From Trachythela sp. YZ-2020 (Eukaryota; Cnidaria; Anthozoa; Malacalcyonacea; Clavulariidae), in contig JADLSH010000127.1 in the NCBI GenBank assembly GCA_016169945.1, positions 3,847,501 through 3,911,500 on the forward strand: a stretch of DNA of 64,000 bases, written 5' to 3'. The notes beneath the pieces are model-generated. The model ran no database searches. It was not told the origin of the DNA and was given only the letters and a program-made list of their open reading frames with translations. Shown piece by piece: positions 13,296 to 24,144 of this stretch. The first letter of the stretch is position 1, and each line of letters starts with the position of its first letter. Made by a program: the position numbers and the translations under genes.

Positions 13296-13575
13296 ATACG
13301 TAATAGATCGATGTCGGAAAGTTGTCAAACAACGCCTTTCAATTCGACCGAAGGAGTGAGGTATTTTCCCAATCTTCAAAATATTTTTTTAATTTTTTTA
13401 ATTTTTAGTACTCTGTTAAAGTTCATCTGCAATTAACGATTTTTAAACCCTTTGAACTGCATGACTGAGTTAGCTAAACTGAACTGAACTGATACTACTA
13501 TAGGTAAAATTCTACAATAAAATGTTGCGTTTTGGTCAGAAATACGGGAAAAAGATTAGAAAATTTTATTATTTT
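13296..13575 (+). repeat. inter-unit module of the GPCR array
   Basis: The order AATAGATCGATGTCG, CCTTTCAATT, CTGTTAAAGTTC matches 39310-39570 and partly 33880-34130. The module therefore bounds the array on both sides. No gene lies in it. Confidence 0.55.
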
Positions 13576-13690
13576 CTTTTTGGAGTTGAAAGATATAAAA
13601 GAATGAAGTAAATAGATTGTCTAGTTCAAGATATAAGCAGATTTGTACGTAGATCAAGAGATACGGAGAGTAAATCGGTATTGATAGACA

Positions 13691-13693
13691 ACA

Positions 13694-13740
<47 letters not shown>

Positions 13741-13742
13741 AG
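13691..13742. repeat. (GAC)n microsatellite
   Basis: About 15 perfect GAC/ACG triplets, running into an imperfect AGC/AAC tract to 13780. Poly-Asp and poly-Ser frames across it are not considered genes. Confidence 0.9.
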
Positions 13743-13904
13743 CAGCAACAGCAACAGTGACAGCAGCAGCAACAACAGCATGCACATAGGCGTAGGAAGC
13801 AACTTCAACTTGGAGGGGCACTTCGTCTTAAGGGCACCTCTTCTATTAGAAAAGCAACAACAACGGCGACGATGGCGACGACGACAAGAGAATGTGGTTG
13901 ATTA

Positions 13905-14438
13905 AACAGCCTCGCGATGTTAGTTACCTCAGCCAAGGGCTCCCGTGTGCGCCAGGCTTAAGTGAAATGCATCAAGAAAGAAACAAACTTATAAAATTTC
14001 ATCTATTATTTTTATTTCGTAAAATTGTGGACTGGTCTAGCTAGTCTAAAGTTTTCCTTGCCTTAAGTTCTTATTGAAGACGTTTTTTTGAAGGTGTATA
14101 TATTAGTAGCCTAATTTACCGTTGTATAATATTTAGTGTTCCTTTTAGGCACGTTTGATAGAATGACCATATGGCATATTGCACGTTCTTGAAATATTAA
14201 TAAGACAGTGCATGATGCCTCAATATTCTTTAGCTCAATATAAGTTCTTGTTGAAGTACTTTTTTGCTGAATTTATTTTGTATATATCTCTGAAGAGAAA
14301 AACTACGGCCATGGCATAGCGGAAACGTTTGTCACATGCATTAGCAAAAGGTTCAGAGGCCTTTCGTCAGGACGAATATAAATTTACTTTGACATATGTC
14401 TAGTACCGTCCAGCTTGTTCTGAGGCGAGGAGCTCTTA
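13905..14438 (+). repeat. conserved 5'-flank module of GPCR unit A
   Basis: The module contains ACAGCCTCGCGA, TTTGATAGAATGACCATATG, CTACGGCCATGGCATAG and GTACCGTCCAGCTTGT in fixed order. Versions precede copies B (17085-17576), F (27722-28330) and I (34262-34700). It probably carries the promoter and perhaps a 5' untranslated exon of these receptors. That role is inferred only from conservation and position. Confidence 0.5.
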
Positions 14439-14570
14439 TTGGTTGAATACAGCCAGTATTGTCTTAAGATAGTTCCATCTGCCATCTGTCTTGTTTTCCA
14501 AGAGAGCTACCTGTTTGATCTTGAACTGTATATCGGCAACGAAAGTCACAATTTAAATTTGAACGAAACA

Positions 14571-15446
14571 ATGGCACTATTTTCTGCCTCTTTGATTTCA
14601 GTTGTTGTATTTGGAATTATCGGTAACATTTTGGTTATCATCTCCATATTAAGACAAAAGAAATTGTTGAAGAACAACTACTACTTTCTTGTTTTACATC
14701 TTGCAATCTGTGATCTAGGATGGCTGGTTTTATACTTCTTTGGTGTTATTAACTTCCAATTTGTCGAAAAACCGTTATTCCTTTTTTCCACCGTGTATTG
14801 TCTTCTCTTTTGTATAAGGTACGTATTTCGAATCGCAGGAATATACATGATGTTGATCATTTCGGTGCTTCGTTATCGCGCCACTGTACATCCCTTAAAA
14901 CCTGCCATCAGTCGACGGAAATTGAAAGTTGTTTGTGGTTTGGGCTACATTGTTGGTTTGATTGCAGGTTATGGAACATATATGCCGTCCTGTTTCATGC
15001 AGCGGAACGATGTCAGGGTTGTTTATGATAAAATTCATTCTGGTTTCATAGTATCCTGCTTTTACTTTTTCCCAACAATATTTATGGCAGTATCTTATTA
15101 TAAAATTGGTCGAGCACTTGTCAAACAAAACAAACACATGAAGCGTGTATGTTCAAATGCAGTAAAAAGCAGATATGTTCGAAATCGACGAACTTTTCTT
15201 ATTTGTCTTAGTACCGTTCTTTGTTACGGAATCGGTACTTTGTCTGAATCTGTGTGGCGTATAGGGAACATCGTTGATGAGCAATATCCACCAATAAAGT
15301 ATAATTGGGTTTTCTCTTTTGGTTTCATTCTGCGCATTGCTGGATCACAATCAGTAAATCCTCTGATATATGGAATATTGGACAAAAAATTGCTGACATT
15401 TTGGAAACTTTGCTTCAAGAGGAAACGAAAACCACAAGAAAATTAG
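14571..15446 (+). CDS. rhodopsin-like (class A) GPCR, copy A, intact
   Basis: The 291-residue product shows seven hydrophobic segments and class A landmarks: GN in TM1 (Asn19), LAICD in TM2 (Asp48), Cys77 before TM3 with a Cys in extracellular loop 2, Pro in TM5 (FFPTIF), and NPLIY in TM7. The (D/E)RY triplet is LRY (100-102) and TM6 has no CWxP. The tail (KRKRKPQEN) is short and basic, with a Cys that could be palmitoylated. The start is the ATG in GAAACAATGG, a good Kozak context. The frame stays open back to 14439 with sequons NES and NET, and indels between copies in that part are multiples of three, so the true start may lie upstream, perhaps in another exon. Ligand unknown. First member of the tandem array. 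Confidence 0.85.
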   Translation: MALFSASLISVVVFGIIGNILVIISILRQKKLLKNNYYFLVLHLAICDLGWLVLYFFGVINFQFVEKPLFLFSTVYCLLFCIRYVFRIAGIYMMLIISVLRYRATVHPLKPAISRRKLKVVCGLGYIVGLIAGYGTYMPSCFMQRNDVRVVYDKIHSGFIVSCFYFFPTIFMAVSYYKIGRALVKQNKHMKRVCSNAVKSRYVRNRRTFLICLSTVLCYGIGTLSESVWRIGNIVDEQYPPIKYNWVFSFGFILRIAGSQSVNPLIYGILDKKLLTFWKLCFKRKRKPQEN

Positions 15447-15484
15447 ACAGTTCTTGTAGGAAGTTGGAAAAACGTGACATCTTG

Positions 15485-15986
15485 GTACTACGACTTAGCA
15501 CCTGACAACTATAAAATGCAAAATCCTACTCATTAAAACACTCGTTTTAGCTCTAGAGACTGATCGATTCATACCGACCAAACCTATGTAGAATTTTTTC
15601 TTTCCGAAATCAATTCTTCAACAGAGTTGTGCTTATATGGAACAATCTATCGGACAAAATTAAATCATCTCCATCTGTGCTGTCATTAAAATATAAACTT
15701 AAAGAATACTATTTAGACAAACGTACAACATGTTTTGATGTCGACAGGCCGAGGACGCGGTGTGCAAAATGTCGTTCTTGTTCTATGTCCTGTTATTCTT
15801 AGTTATGAATGTTGTTTGTAACGTTATCTGTTTGTAACCACGTAGCTTTATTCGATGTGATGTAAGTTTGTGAGTCTCATAGTACTTGTGCATGTAGTGA
15901 TATCAATTTATGTATGGTAGGACTTAATTTGGTCCTGTTGTCTGGGCCATCAATCTATTATAATTGATTGTAAATAAATAAAAAAA
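15485..15986 (+). mobile_element. 5'-truncated LINE 3' fragment, copy 1
   Basis: A degenerate frame reads like the C-terminal end of a non-LTR retrotransposon ORF2 (FFFRNQFFNRV..., NSLSDKIKSSPSVLSLK). It is followed by a 3' tail ending GATTGTAAATAAATAAAAAA. The same truncated fragment occupies the same place after copies B, C and F, but is absent after D, H, I and J. Insertion therefore preceded some unit duplications. Confidence 0.7.
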
Positions 15987-16025
15987 TGGAAGAAAAAAAT
16001 AATGTGAATTTTAGATTGAGCTTTT

Positions 16026-16031
16026 AATAAA
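16026..16031 (+). promoter_or_regulatory. conserved polyadenylation signal, unit A
   Basis: AATAAA sits in the context GAGCTTTTAATAAACATGAC, which is conserved downstream of nearly every receptor copy. In this unit a LINE fragment separates it from the stop codon and could supply an earlier signal. Confidence 0.55.
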
Positions 16032-16136
16032 CATGACAGTAGAAATGCTTGCATTCTACTTTTGACCAGAACTTTATTCCGAGAGTTTTAGATAAGTAAT
16101 TGACTGTTTGATTTATTTATTGCATACAGCATACAA

Positions 16137-16170
16137 CAATAACAGCAGCAGCAGCAACAACAACAACAGT
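16137..16170. repeat. CAA/CAG microsatellite
   Basis: Short run of AACAGCAGCAGCAGCAACAA type repeats at the position where most units carry a CAA-rich tract. Confidence 0.8.
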
Positions 16171-16539
16171 CTTTTGCCATAAGTTCTTATTGAAATAGTT
16201 TATTTTGTATATCTCTTAAAGCATATATATATTAGTAGCCTAATTTATACCGTTGTTTTTTATTGTTCTTTATCGACGCGTTTGATAGAATGACATGCAT
16301 ATTGCCAAGCACGTCCTTGAAATATTGATAAGCGATACCTGCATGAATATTCAATAGCTCAATATGTTTTCAACATGTCCGAAGCCTCTGGTTCGAAGCC
16401 AAATTCGTTTTAGCTAAGAAAACTTATCTCGAACCATATTAAATTTCGAATTGGAAATTCTATAAAAGAGTGAACTAAATAGATTGTATAATTCAAGATA
16501 TATAGATAGATTTGTGGAGATTCAATCCTTAGATAGCCA

Positions 16540-17060
16540 CCAACAACAGCTAGAAAAAGAACAATAAAAACAACAGCAACAAGGAACAAGAACAGGACAA
16601 TCCGTAATAACAATTATAACAACAACGACAATGGAAACAGCAATGACAACGACAACGATAACAACAACAGGAACAGCAACAACAACAGCAACAACAACGA
16701 CAACGACAACGACAACGACAGCGACAACAACAGCGACAGCAGCAGCGACAGCAGCAACAACACTGACAGCGACAGCAACAACAACAACAACAACAACAAC
16801 ACTGACAGCGACAGCAACAACAACAACAACAACAACAACAACAACGGCAACGGCAGCGGCAACGGCAGCGTCAACGGCAGCGGCAGCGGCAACGGCAGCG
16901 GCAACGGCAGCGGCAGCGACAGCGACAGCGACAACAGCAGCGACAACAGCAGCGACAACAGCAGCGACAACAGCAGCGACAACAGCAGCAACAACAGCAG
17001 CAACAACAGCAGCAACGACAACAGCAAAAACAGCAGCTCGACAGCAGCAGCAAGACCAAC
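16540..17060. repeat. long compound CAACAG/CAACGA microsatellite
   Basis: About 500 bases of imperfect six-base and twelve-base repeats (CAACAGCGACAG, CAACGGCAGCGG and relatives). Frames across it give poly-Thr/Ala or poly-Leu and are artefacts. It lies between the 3' end of unit A and the 5' module of unit B. Confidence 0.9.
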
Positions 17061-17711
17061 AACGGCGACGATGACGACGAGAGAATGTTGTTGATTAAAC
17101 AGCCTCGCGAGGTCGTTACCTCAGCCAAGAGCTCTCGTGTGCGGCAGGCTTAAGAGAAATGCATCAAGAAAGAAACAAGCTTATAAAATTTCTTCAATTA
17201 TTTTTATTTCTTAAAATTGTGGGCTGATCTAGCTAATCTAAAATTTTCTTTGCTCCTTTTCGGCACGTTTGATAGAATGACCATATGGCATATTGCCAAG
17301 CACGTTCTTGAAATATTAATAAGTGATGCCTCAATATTCTTTAGCTCAATATAAGTTCTTGTTGAAGTAGTTTTTTGCTGAATTTATTTTGTATATATCT
17401 CTGAAGAGAAAAACTACGGCCATGGCATAGGGGAAAATTTTGTCGCATGGATTAGTCTTTCGTCAGGACGCCTTCGTCAGGACGCCTTAGTAGCCAACAC
17501 AATATATATCATACATCAATTTACTTTGACATATGTCTAGTACCGTCCAGCTTCTCCTGAGGGGGGGGAGCCCTTATTGGTTGAATACAGCCAGTATTGT
17601 CTTAAGATAGTTCCATCTGCCATCTGTCTTGTTTTCCAAGAGAGCTACCTGCAGTTTGATCTTGAACTGTATATCGGCAACCAAAGTCACAATTTAAATT
17701 TGAACGAAACA

Positions 17712-18575
17712 ATGGGGACAACAACACTATTTTATATATGTTTTTTGATTTCAGTTGTTGTATTTGGAATTCTCGGTAACATTTTGGTTATCATTTCCAT
17801 ATTAAGACAAAAGAAATTGTTGAAGAACAACTACTACTTTCTTGTTTTACATCTTGCAATCTGTGATCTAGGATGGCTGGTTTTATACTTCTTGGGTGCT
17901 ATTAACTTCCAATTTGTCGAAAAATCTTATGCCACCATGTATTGTCTTTTCTTTCGTATAAGTACCGTCTTTCGAATCGCAGGAATATACATGATGTTGA
18001 TAATTTCGGTGCTTCGTTATCGCGCCACTATACATCCCTTAAAACCTGCCATCACTCGACGGAAATTGACAGTCATTTGTAGTTTGGGCTACACTGTTGG
18101 CTTGATTGCAGGTTATGGAACATATATGCCGGCCTGTTTCATGCAGCGGAACGATGTCAGGGTTGTCTATGGTAAAATTCATTCTGGTTTCATAGTATCC
18201 TGCTTTTACTTTTTCCCAACAATATTCATGGCTGTATCTTATTATAAAATAGGTCGAGCACTCGTCAAACAAAACAAACACATGATGCATGTATGTTCAC
18301 ATGCAGTAAGAAGCAGTTATGTTCGAAATCGACGAACTTTTCTTGTTTGTCTTAGTACCGTTCTTTGTTACGGAGTCGGTACTTTGCTTGAATCTGTGGG
18401 GCTTATATGGGACATCGTTGCTGAGCAATATACTTGGGTTTTCGCTTTTGGTTTTATTCTGCGCATTGCTGGATCACAATCAGTAAATCCTCTGATATAT
18501 GGAATATTGGACAAAAAATTGCTGACATTTTGGAAACTTTGCTTCAAGAGGAAACGAAAACCACAAGAAAATTAG
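17712..18575 (+). CDS. rhodopsin-like GPCR, copy B, intact
   Basis: The 287-residue receptor has the same seven-segment layout as copy A, with GN in TM1, LAICD in TM2, LRY after TM3, FFPTIF in TM5 and NPLIY in TM7. It differs by a six-residue gap before TM7 (EQYTWVF instead of EQYPPIKYNWVF) and by MMHVCSHAVRSS in the third cytoplasmic loop. Both are shared exactly with copy F, indicating recent duplication or gene conversion. Start chosen at GAAACAATGG; the frame remains open upstream to 17577 without an ATG. Confidence 0.85.
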   Translation: MGTTTLFYICFLISVVVFGILGNILVIISILRQKKLLKNNYYFLVLHLAICDLGWLVLYFLGAINFQFVEKSYATMYCLFFRISTVFRIAGIYMMLIISVLRYRATIHPLKPAITRRKLTVICSLGYTVGLIAGYGTYMPACFMQRNDVRVVYGKIHSGFIVSCFYFFPTIFMAVSYYKIGRALVKQNKHMMHVCSHAVRSSYVRNRRTFLVCLSTVLCYGVGTLLESVGLIWDIVAEQYTWVFAFGFILRIAGSQSVNPLIYGILDKKLLTFWKLCFKRKRKPQEN

Positions 18576-18727
18576 ACAGTTCTTGTAGCAAGTTGGAAAA
18601 ACGTGACATTTTGGTAGATTGTTGACATTGTTAGCCTCGTAGATGGACGATTTTCCTTCCCCTAGCTTTACTTTGACTTTGTAGTGCAGTCAGAAACAGT
18701 AATGCTATAAATGTAAATAAATGTAAA

Positions 18728-19247
18728 GCTGGATACTACGACTTAGCACCTGACAACTATATAATGCAAAATCCTACTCATCATAACACTCTACTGATCG
18801 ATTCATAGCTCTGCTGATCGATTCATACCGACCAAACCTATGTAGAATTTCTTCTTTCCGAAATCAATTCTTCAACAGAGTTGTGCTTATATGGAACAGT
18901 GTATCGGACAAAAATAAATCATCTCCATCTGTGCTGTCATTAAAATATAAACTTCAAGAACACTATTTAGACAAACGTACAACATGTTTTGATGTCGACA
19001 GGCCGAGGACGTGGAAAACTTTGTGTGCAAAATGTCGTTCTTGTTCTATGTTCTGTTGTTCTTAATTATGAATGTTTGTTTGTAACGTTATCTGTTTGTA
19101 ACCACGCAGCTTTATTCGATGTGATGTAAGTTTGTGAGTCTCATAGTACTTGTGCATGTAGTGATATCAATTTATGTATGGTAGGACTTTGGTCCTGTTG
19201 TCTGGGCCATCAATCTATTATCATTGATTGTAAATGAATAAAAAAAA
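18728..19247 (+). mobile_element. 5'-truncated LINE 3' fragment, copy 2
   Basis: Same fragment as at 15485-15986, with a better preserved terminal frame (CFDVDRPRTWKTLCAK). It begins after GTAATGCTATAAATGTAAAT, which marks the host sequence. Confidence 0.7.
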
Positions 19248-19287
19248 TGGAAGAAAAAAAATAATGTGAATTTTAGATTGAGCTTTT

Positions 19288-19293
19288 AATAAA
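19288..19293 (+). promoter_or_regulatory. conserved polyadenylation signal, unit B
   Basis: AATAAA in the array-wide context GAGCTTTTAATAAACATGAC. Confidence 0.5.
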
Positions 19294-19394
19294 CATGACA
19301 GTAGAAATGCTTGCATTCTACTTTTGACCGGAACTTTATTCCGAGAGTTTTAGAGAATTAATTGACTGTTTGATTTATTTATTGCGTACAGCAT

Positions 19395-19461
19395 ACAACA
19401 ATAACAACAGCAGCAGCAACAACAACGACAACAGCAGCAACAACAACAACAACAACAACAG
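19395..19461. repeat. CAA/CAG microsatellite of unit B-C
   Basis: Imperfect CAACAGCAG then pure CAA run; homologous in position to 21952-22011, 30168-30221 and 35988-36247. Confidence 0.85.
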
Positions 19462-19876
19462 TCTTTTGCCATAAGTTCTTATTGAAATAGTTTTTTGTAC
19501 AATCTATTTTGTATATCTCTTAAAGCACATATATATTAGTAGCCTAATTTATACCGTTGTTTTTTATTGTTCTTTTTCGACGCGTTTGATAGAATGACAT
19601 GCATATTGCCAAGCACGTCCTTGAAATATTGATAAGCGATACCTGCATATATGAATATTCAATAGCTCAATATGTTTTCAACATGTCCGAAGCCTCTGGT
19701 TCGAAGCCAAATTCGTTTTAGCTAAGAAAACTTATCTCGAACCATATTCGAATTGGAAATTCTATAATCCTGATTTTGTCTTCAACTTCATGAAGAACGT
19801 TTCTAAAACCATTCTCTCAATACACTTTTTCAATGATATTCTCGTGAGGTGAAGAGCCGTCTTATTGGTTGAATAT

Positions 19877-20071
19877 TAGACTTGCTCCAAGTCTATCTCT
19901 TAAAGGGGTTTTGATTGAGGAGTTGTAAAGGATTGGGTTCCTCCCGCCCGCATTTTCATGCGTCCTTTATAACTTCGTGCGCCTTTTATAACTCCCCAAT
20001 CCATTAACTCCCCAATCCTTTATAACTCCCCAATAAAAAACCTTTTAAGAGACAGACTTGGAGCAAGTCTA
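19877..20071. mobile_element. MITE with 9-bp target duplication in unit C promoter
   Basis: The ends are TAGACTTGCTCCAAGTCT and its inverted copy, with about 60-bp arms. It is flanked by the direct repeat GTTGAATAT (19868-19876 and 20072-20080). The empty site is present once in unit D (about 22392). Long inverted repeats plus a 9-bp duplication suggest a Mutator-like non-autonomous element. It sits about 40 bases upstream of the first ATG of copy C. Confidence 0.85.
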
Positions 20072-20109
20072 GTTGAATATATATACAGCCGGTATTGTCT
20101 TATATATAC

Positions 20110-21137
20110 ATGGTGCTTAAAATAATTCTGCCATGCATTTGTCTTGTAATCCAAGAGAGCTACAAGTTTGATCTTGAATTGAATATCGGCAACGAAAGTC
20201 ATAGTTCAAATTTGTTGAAAGAAACGATGGATAATACAACATATGATACCTACAGATATTCTTATATTTCAGTCCTTGTATTTGGAATTCTCGGTTACAT
20301 TTTGGTTGTGATCTCCATATTAAGACAAAAAATATTGTTGAAGAACAACTACTACTGCCTTGTTTTACACCTTGCAATCTGTGATCTGGGATGTTTGGTT
20401 GTGAGCTTCTTGAACGTCCTTAACCTCCATTTCGCCAAGCTTTTCGGTTATTATGATGGAATGTATAACTTACTTCTTGTGGAGTGTATAACTTACTTCT
20501 TTAAAGTCGCAGGAATATACATGATGTTGATAATTTCAGTGCTTCGTTATCGCGCCACTGTATACATCCCTTAAAACCTGTCACCAGTCGACAGAAATTG
20601 AGAGTCATTTGTGGTTTTGGGTACATTGTGGGTTTGATCGCAGGGTATGGAACATTTATGCCGCGTTGTTTATTCATGCAATGGAACGATGTCAGGGCTG
20701 TTTATGTTAAATTTCTTAATAGTTTCGCAGTATCCTGCTTTTTCTTCTTCCCAACAATACTTATGGCAGTAGTTTATTATAAAATAGGTCGTGCATTAGT
20801 CAAACAAAACAAACACATGAAGCGTGTAAGTTCAAACGCAGTAAGAAGCAGATATGTTCGAAATCGACGAACTTTTCTTGTTTGTCTCAGTACCGTTCTT
20901 TGTTACGGAGTAGGTACTTTGGCTAGTTCTGTGTCGTTAATATGGTACATCGTTGATGAGCAATATCAACCAATGAAATATAATTGGTGTTTCTATTTTG
21001 GTTTGGTTCTGCACTTTGCTGGATCAAATTCAATAAATCCTCTTATATATGGAATATTGGACAAAAGTTGCTCACATTTTGGAAACTTTGCCTCAGGAGA
21101 AAACGGAGACCACACGAAAATCAGACAGTTCTTGTAG
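20110..21137 (+). pseudogene. GPCR copy C, two frameshifts
   Basis: Compared with intact copies, an extra TA near 20561 shifts the frame at the end of TM3 (RATVYIP then stop, where others have RATVHPLKP). One base is missing near 21065 in the C-terminal tail. Between them TM4-TM7 read cleanly (20598-21060) and end in NPLIYGILDK. Unlike A, B and F it keeps an upstream in-frame ATG (MVLKIILPCICLV...), which could supply a signal-like N-terminus. Close relative of copy D. Confidence 0.8.
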
Positions 21138-21281
21138 CAAGTTGGGAAAACGAGACATCTTCATAGATTGTTAGCCTCGTAGATGGACGATTCTCCAACC
21201 AGGATGAGACTTGTATCTTCTTCACTTTGTAGTACAGTCAGAAACATGCAGTAATGCTATAAATCGGTAAATAAATGTAAA

Positions 21282-21799
21282 GCTGGATACTACGACTTAG
21301 CACCTGACAACTATATAATGCAAAATCCTACTCATCATAACACTCTACTGATCGATTCATAGCTCTACTGATCGATTCATACCGACCAAACCTATGTAGA
21401 ATTTCTTCTTTCCGAAATCAATTCTTCAACAGAGTTGTGCTTATACGGAACAGTCTATCGGACAAAATTAAATCATCTCCATCTGTGCTGTCATTAAAAT
21501 ATAAACTTCAAGAACACTATTTAGACAAACGTACAACATGTTTTGATGTCGACAGGCCGAGGACGTGGAAAACTTTGTGTGCAAAATGTCGTTCTTGTTC
21601 TATGTCCTGTTGTTCTTAATTATGAATGTTTGTTTGTAACGTTATCTGTTTGTAACCACGCAGCTTTATTCGATGTGATGTAAGTTTGTGAGTCTCATAG
21701 TACTTGTGCATGTAGTGATATCAATTTATGTATGGTAGGACTTTGGTCCTGTTGTCTGGGCCATCAATCTATTATCATTGATTGTAAATAAATAAAAAA
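21282..21799 (+). mobile_element. 5'-truncated LINE 3' fragment, copy 3
   Basis: Nearly identical to 29491-30014 and close to 18728-19247. It carries the NSLSDKIKSSPSVLSLK frame and the TGTAAATAAATAAAAAA tail. Confidence 0.7.
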
Positions 21800-22429
21800 T
21801 AGAAGAAAAATATAATGTGAATTTTAGATTGAGCTTTTAATAAACATGACAGTATAGAAATGCTTGGATTCTACTTTTGATCAGAACTTTATTCCGAGAG
21901 TTTTAAATAATTAATTGACTGTTTAATTTATTTATTGCATACAGCATACAACAATAACAGCAGCAGCAGCAACAACAACGACAACAGCAGCAACAACAAC
22001 AACAACAACAACAGTTTTTTGTACAATCTATTTTGTATATCTCTTAAAGCATATATATATTAGTAGCCTAATTTATACCGTTGTTTTTTATTGTTCTCTA
22101 TCGACGCGTTTGATAGAATGACATGCATATTGCCAAGCACGTCCTTGAAATATTGATAAGCGATACCTGCATAAATATTCAATAGCTCAATATGTTTTCA
22201 ACATGTTCGAAGCCTCTGGTTCGAAGCCAAATTCGTTTTAGCTAAGAAAACTTATCTCGAACCATATTAAATTTCGAATTGGAAATTCTATAATCCTGAT
22301 TTTGTCTTCAACTTCATGAAAAACGTTTCTAAAACCATTCTCTCAATATACTTTTTCAATGATTCTCGTGAGGTGAAGAGCCGTCTTATTGGTTGAATAT
22401 ATATACAGTCGGTATTGTCTTATATATGC

Positions 22430-23243
22430 ATGGTGCTTAAAATAATTCTGCCATTTGTCTTGTATTCCAAGAGAGCTACCAGTTTCATCTTGAATTGAAT
22501 ATCGGCAACGAAATTCATAGTTCAAATTTGTTGAAAGAAACGATGGATAAAACAACATATGATACCTACAGATATTCTTATATTTCAGTTCTTGTATTTG
22601 GAATTCTCGGTTACATTGTGGTTATCATCTCCATATTAAGACAAAAAATATTGTTGAAGAACAACTACTACTACCTTGTTTTACACCTTGCAATCTGTAC
22701 ATTGTGGGTTTGATCGCAGGGTATGGAACATTTATGCCGCGTTGTTTATTCATGCAATGGAACGATGTCAGGGCTGTTTATGTTAAATTTCTTTATGGTT
22801 ACGAAGCATCCTGCTTTAAATTCTTCCCAACAATACTTATGGCAGTAGTTTATTATAAAATAGGTCGTGCATTAGTTAAACAAAACAAACACATGAAGCG
22901 TGTAAGTTCAAACGCAGTAAGAAGCAGATATGTTCGAAATCGACGAACTTTTCTTGTTTGTCTCAGTACCGTTCTTTGTTACGGAGTAGGTACTTTGGCT
23001 AGTTCTGTGTCGTTAATATGGTACATCGTTGATGAGCAATATCTACCAATAAAATATATCTGGATTTCATATTTTGGTTTGATTCTGCGCGTTGCTGGAT
23101 CAAATTCAATAAATCCTCTTATATATGGAATATTGGACAAAAAATTGCTCACATTTTGGAAACTTTGCCTCAGGAAAAAGCGGAGACCACACGAAAATCA
23201 GACAGTTCTTGTAGCAAGTTGGAAAAACGAGACATCTACATAG
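22430..23243 (+). pseudogene. GPCR copy D, internal deletion of TM2-TM4
   Basis: Sequence is intact through TM1 and the start of TM2 (HLAIC, about 22700). It then jumps directly to the middle of TM4 (ACATTGTGGGTTTGATCGCA), losing about 240 bases and the frame. The rest (22704-23243) reads TM4-TM7 with NPLIYGILDKKLL. The N-terminal ATG frame is also shifted relative to copy C by a four-base deletion. It cannot make a seven-helix receptor. Confidence 0.85.
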
Positions 23244-23249
23244 ATTGTT

Positions 23250-23860
23250 AGTCTCGTAGATGGACGATTCTCCAACCAGAATGAGACTTGTATCTTCTTC
23301 ACTTTGTAGTACAGTCAGAAACAGTGAACATGCCACATGACTTGTGAAGGAATTTAGATTTAGCTTTAAAAATCATGTCAGTAGGAATGCTTGCATTCTA
23401 CCTTGACACAATGACCCATTGACACAATGATTTATCTATCGATTTTGTTGATAATTATTTAAGATAATCTATTTGATTTAGAGGGTCATACCATTGAACT
23501 CAAAATTCTACCTGGAGTGCTTCTTTCATAAAAAGTCAAATCCGAGCTTAATTCCAAGATCGAAATGCCTTAAAGTTTATAGTCTTTAATGAAGTTTGGA
23601 ATTTGTGCGTTTTTGGTCGATCTCAGCTCATGACCGTGGCAACGGTTATCCGTTTTAAGGGCCTAGATGTTAGTTCCAGGGTTCGGATCTTCATTTCTTG
23701 AGCGCTCCACGTCTTTTTAAGTTCAAATGTTCCTGCATTATGTAATAAAAAAAATAATTCAATATAGCATGTTCAATATAATGATATAGTTCTTATGTTA
23801 TATACATGAGATATATTCAAATTTTGTAGCGTTTGACATTTGACAACAAGTAAACATATT
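23250..23860. other. 3' flank of unit D, no gene
   Basis: Contains the array flank modules (TTTGATTTAGAGGGTCATAC; TTTGGTCGATCTCAGCTCAT) seen after H and J. No LINE tail is present, so this unit shows the empty insertion site. Confidence 0.5.
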
Positions 23861-23863
23861 ATA

Positions 23864-24048
23864 CAATTACTTTATTGTTTCCGTGTTTGGATGGCCTGAT
23901 CCAAACACGCGGGAATGTTGCGAGAGTTAAGAAAAGCGCGCGAAATCTCGAGCCAAAGGCGACTGATTTTGCGAGCTTTTCTTAACTCGAGCAACATTCC
24001 CAAGTGTTTGGATCAGGCCATCCAAACACGGAAACCATAAAGTAATTG
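23864..24048. mobile_element. long foldback element, arms ~78 bp
   Basis: The left arm CAATTACTTTATTGTTTCCG... continues through GTGTTTGGATGGCCTGATCC and GGGAATGTTGC. It is mirrored on the right to CCATAAAGTAATTG. A shorter relative follows at 24049-24140 and another is at 8394-8531. No coding capacity. Confidence 0.75.
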
Positions 24049-24144
24049 TTTTATAAAATAACAACAACACGATAGTCTTCCGTGTTTGCATGGCCTGATC
24101 CAAACACGGGTTTCGACCAATCAGAGCACGCGTTATATACATGT

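Noticed and set aside
14798..15137. Second-frame and minus-strand open frames inside the GPCR copies
   Set aside because: They overlap strongly conserved receptor codons in every copy and are shadows of the GPCR frame.
16614..17128. Long poly-Leu, poly-Thr/Ala and poly-Cys/Arg frames on both strands
   Set aside because: They are translations of a CAACAG/CAACGA microsatellite, open in several frames at once.
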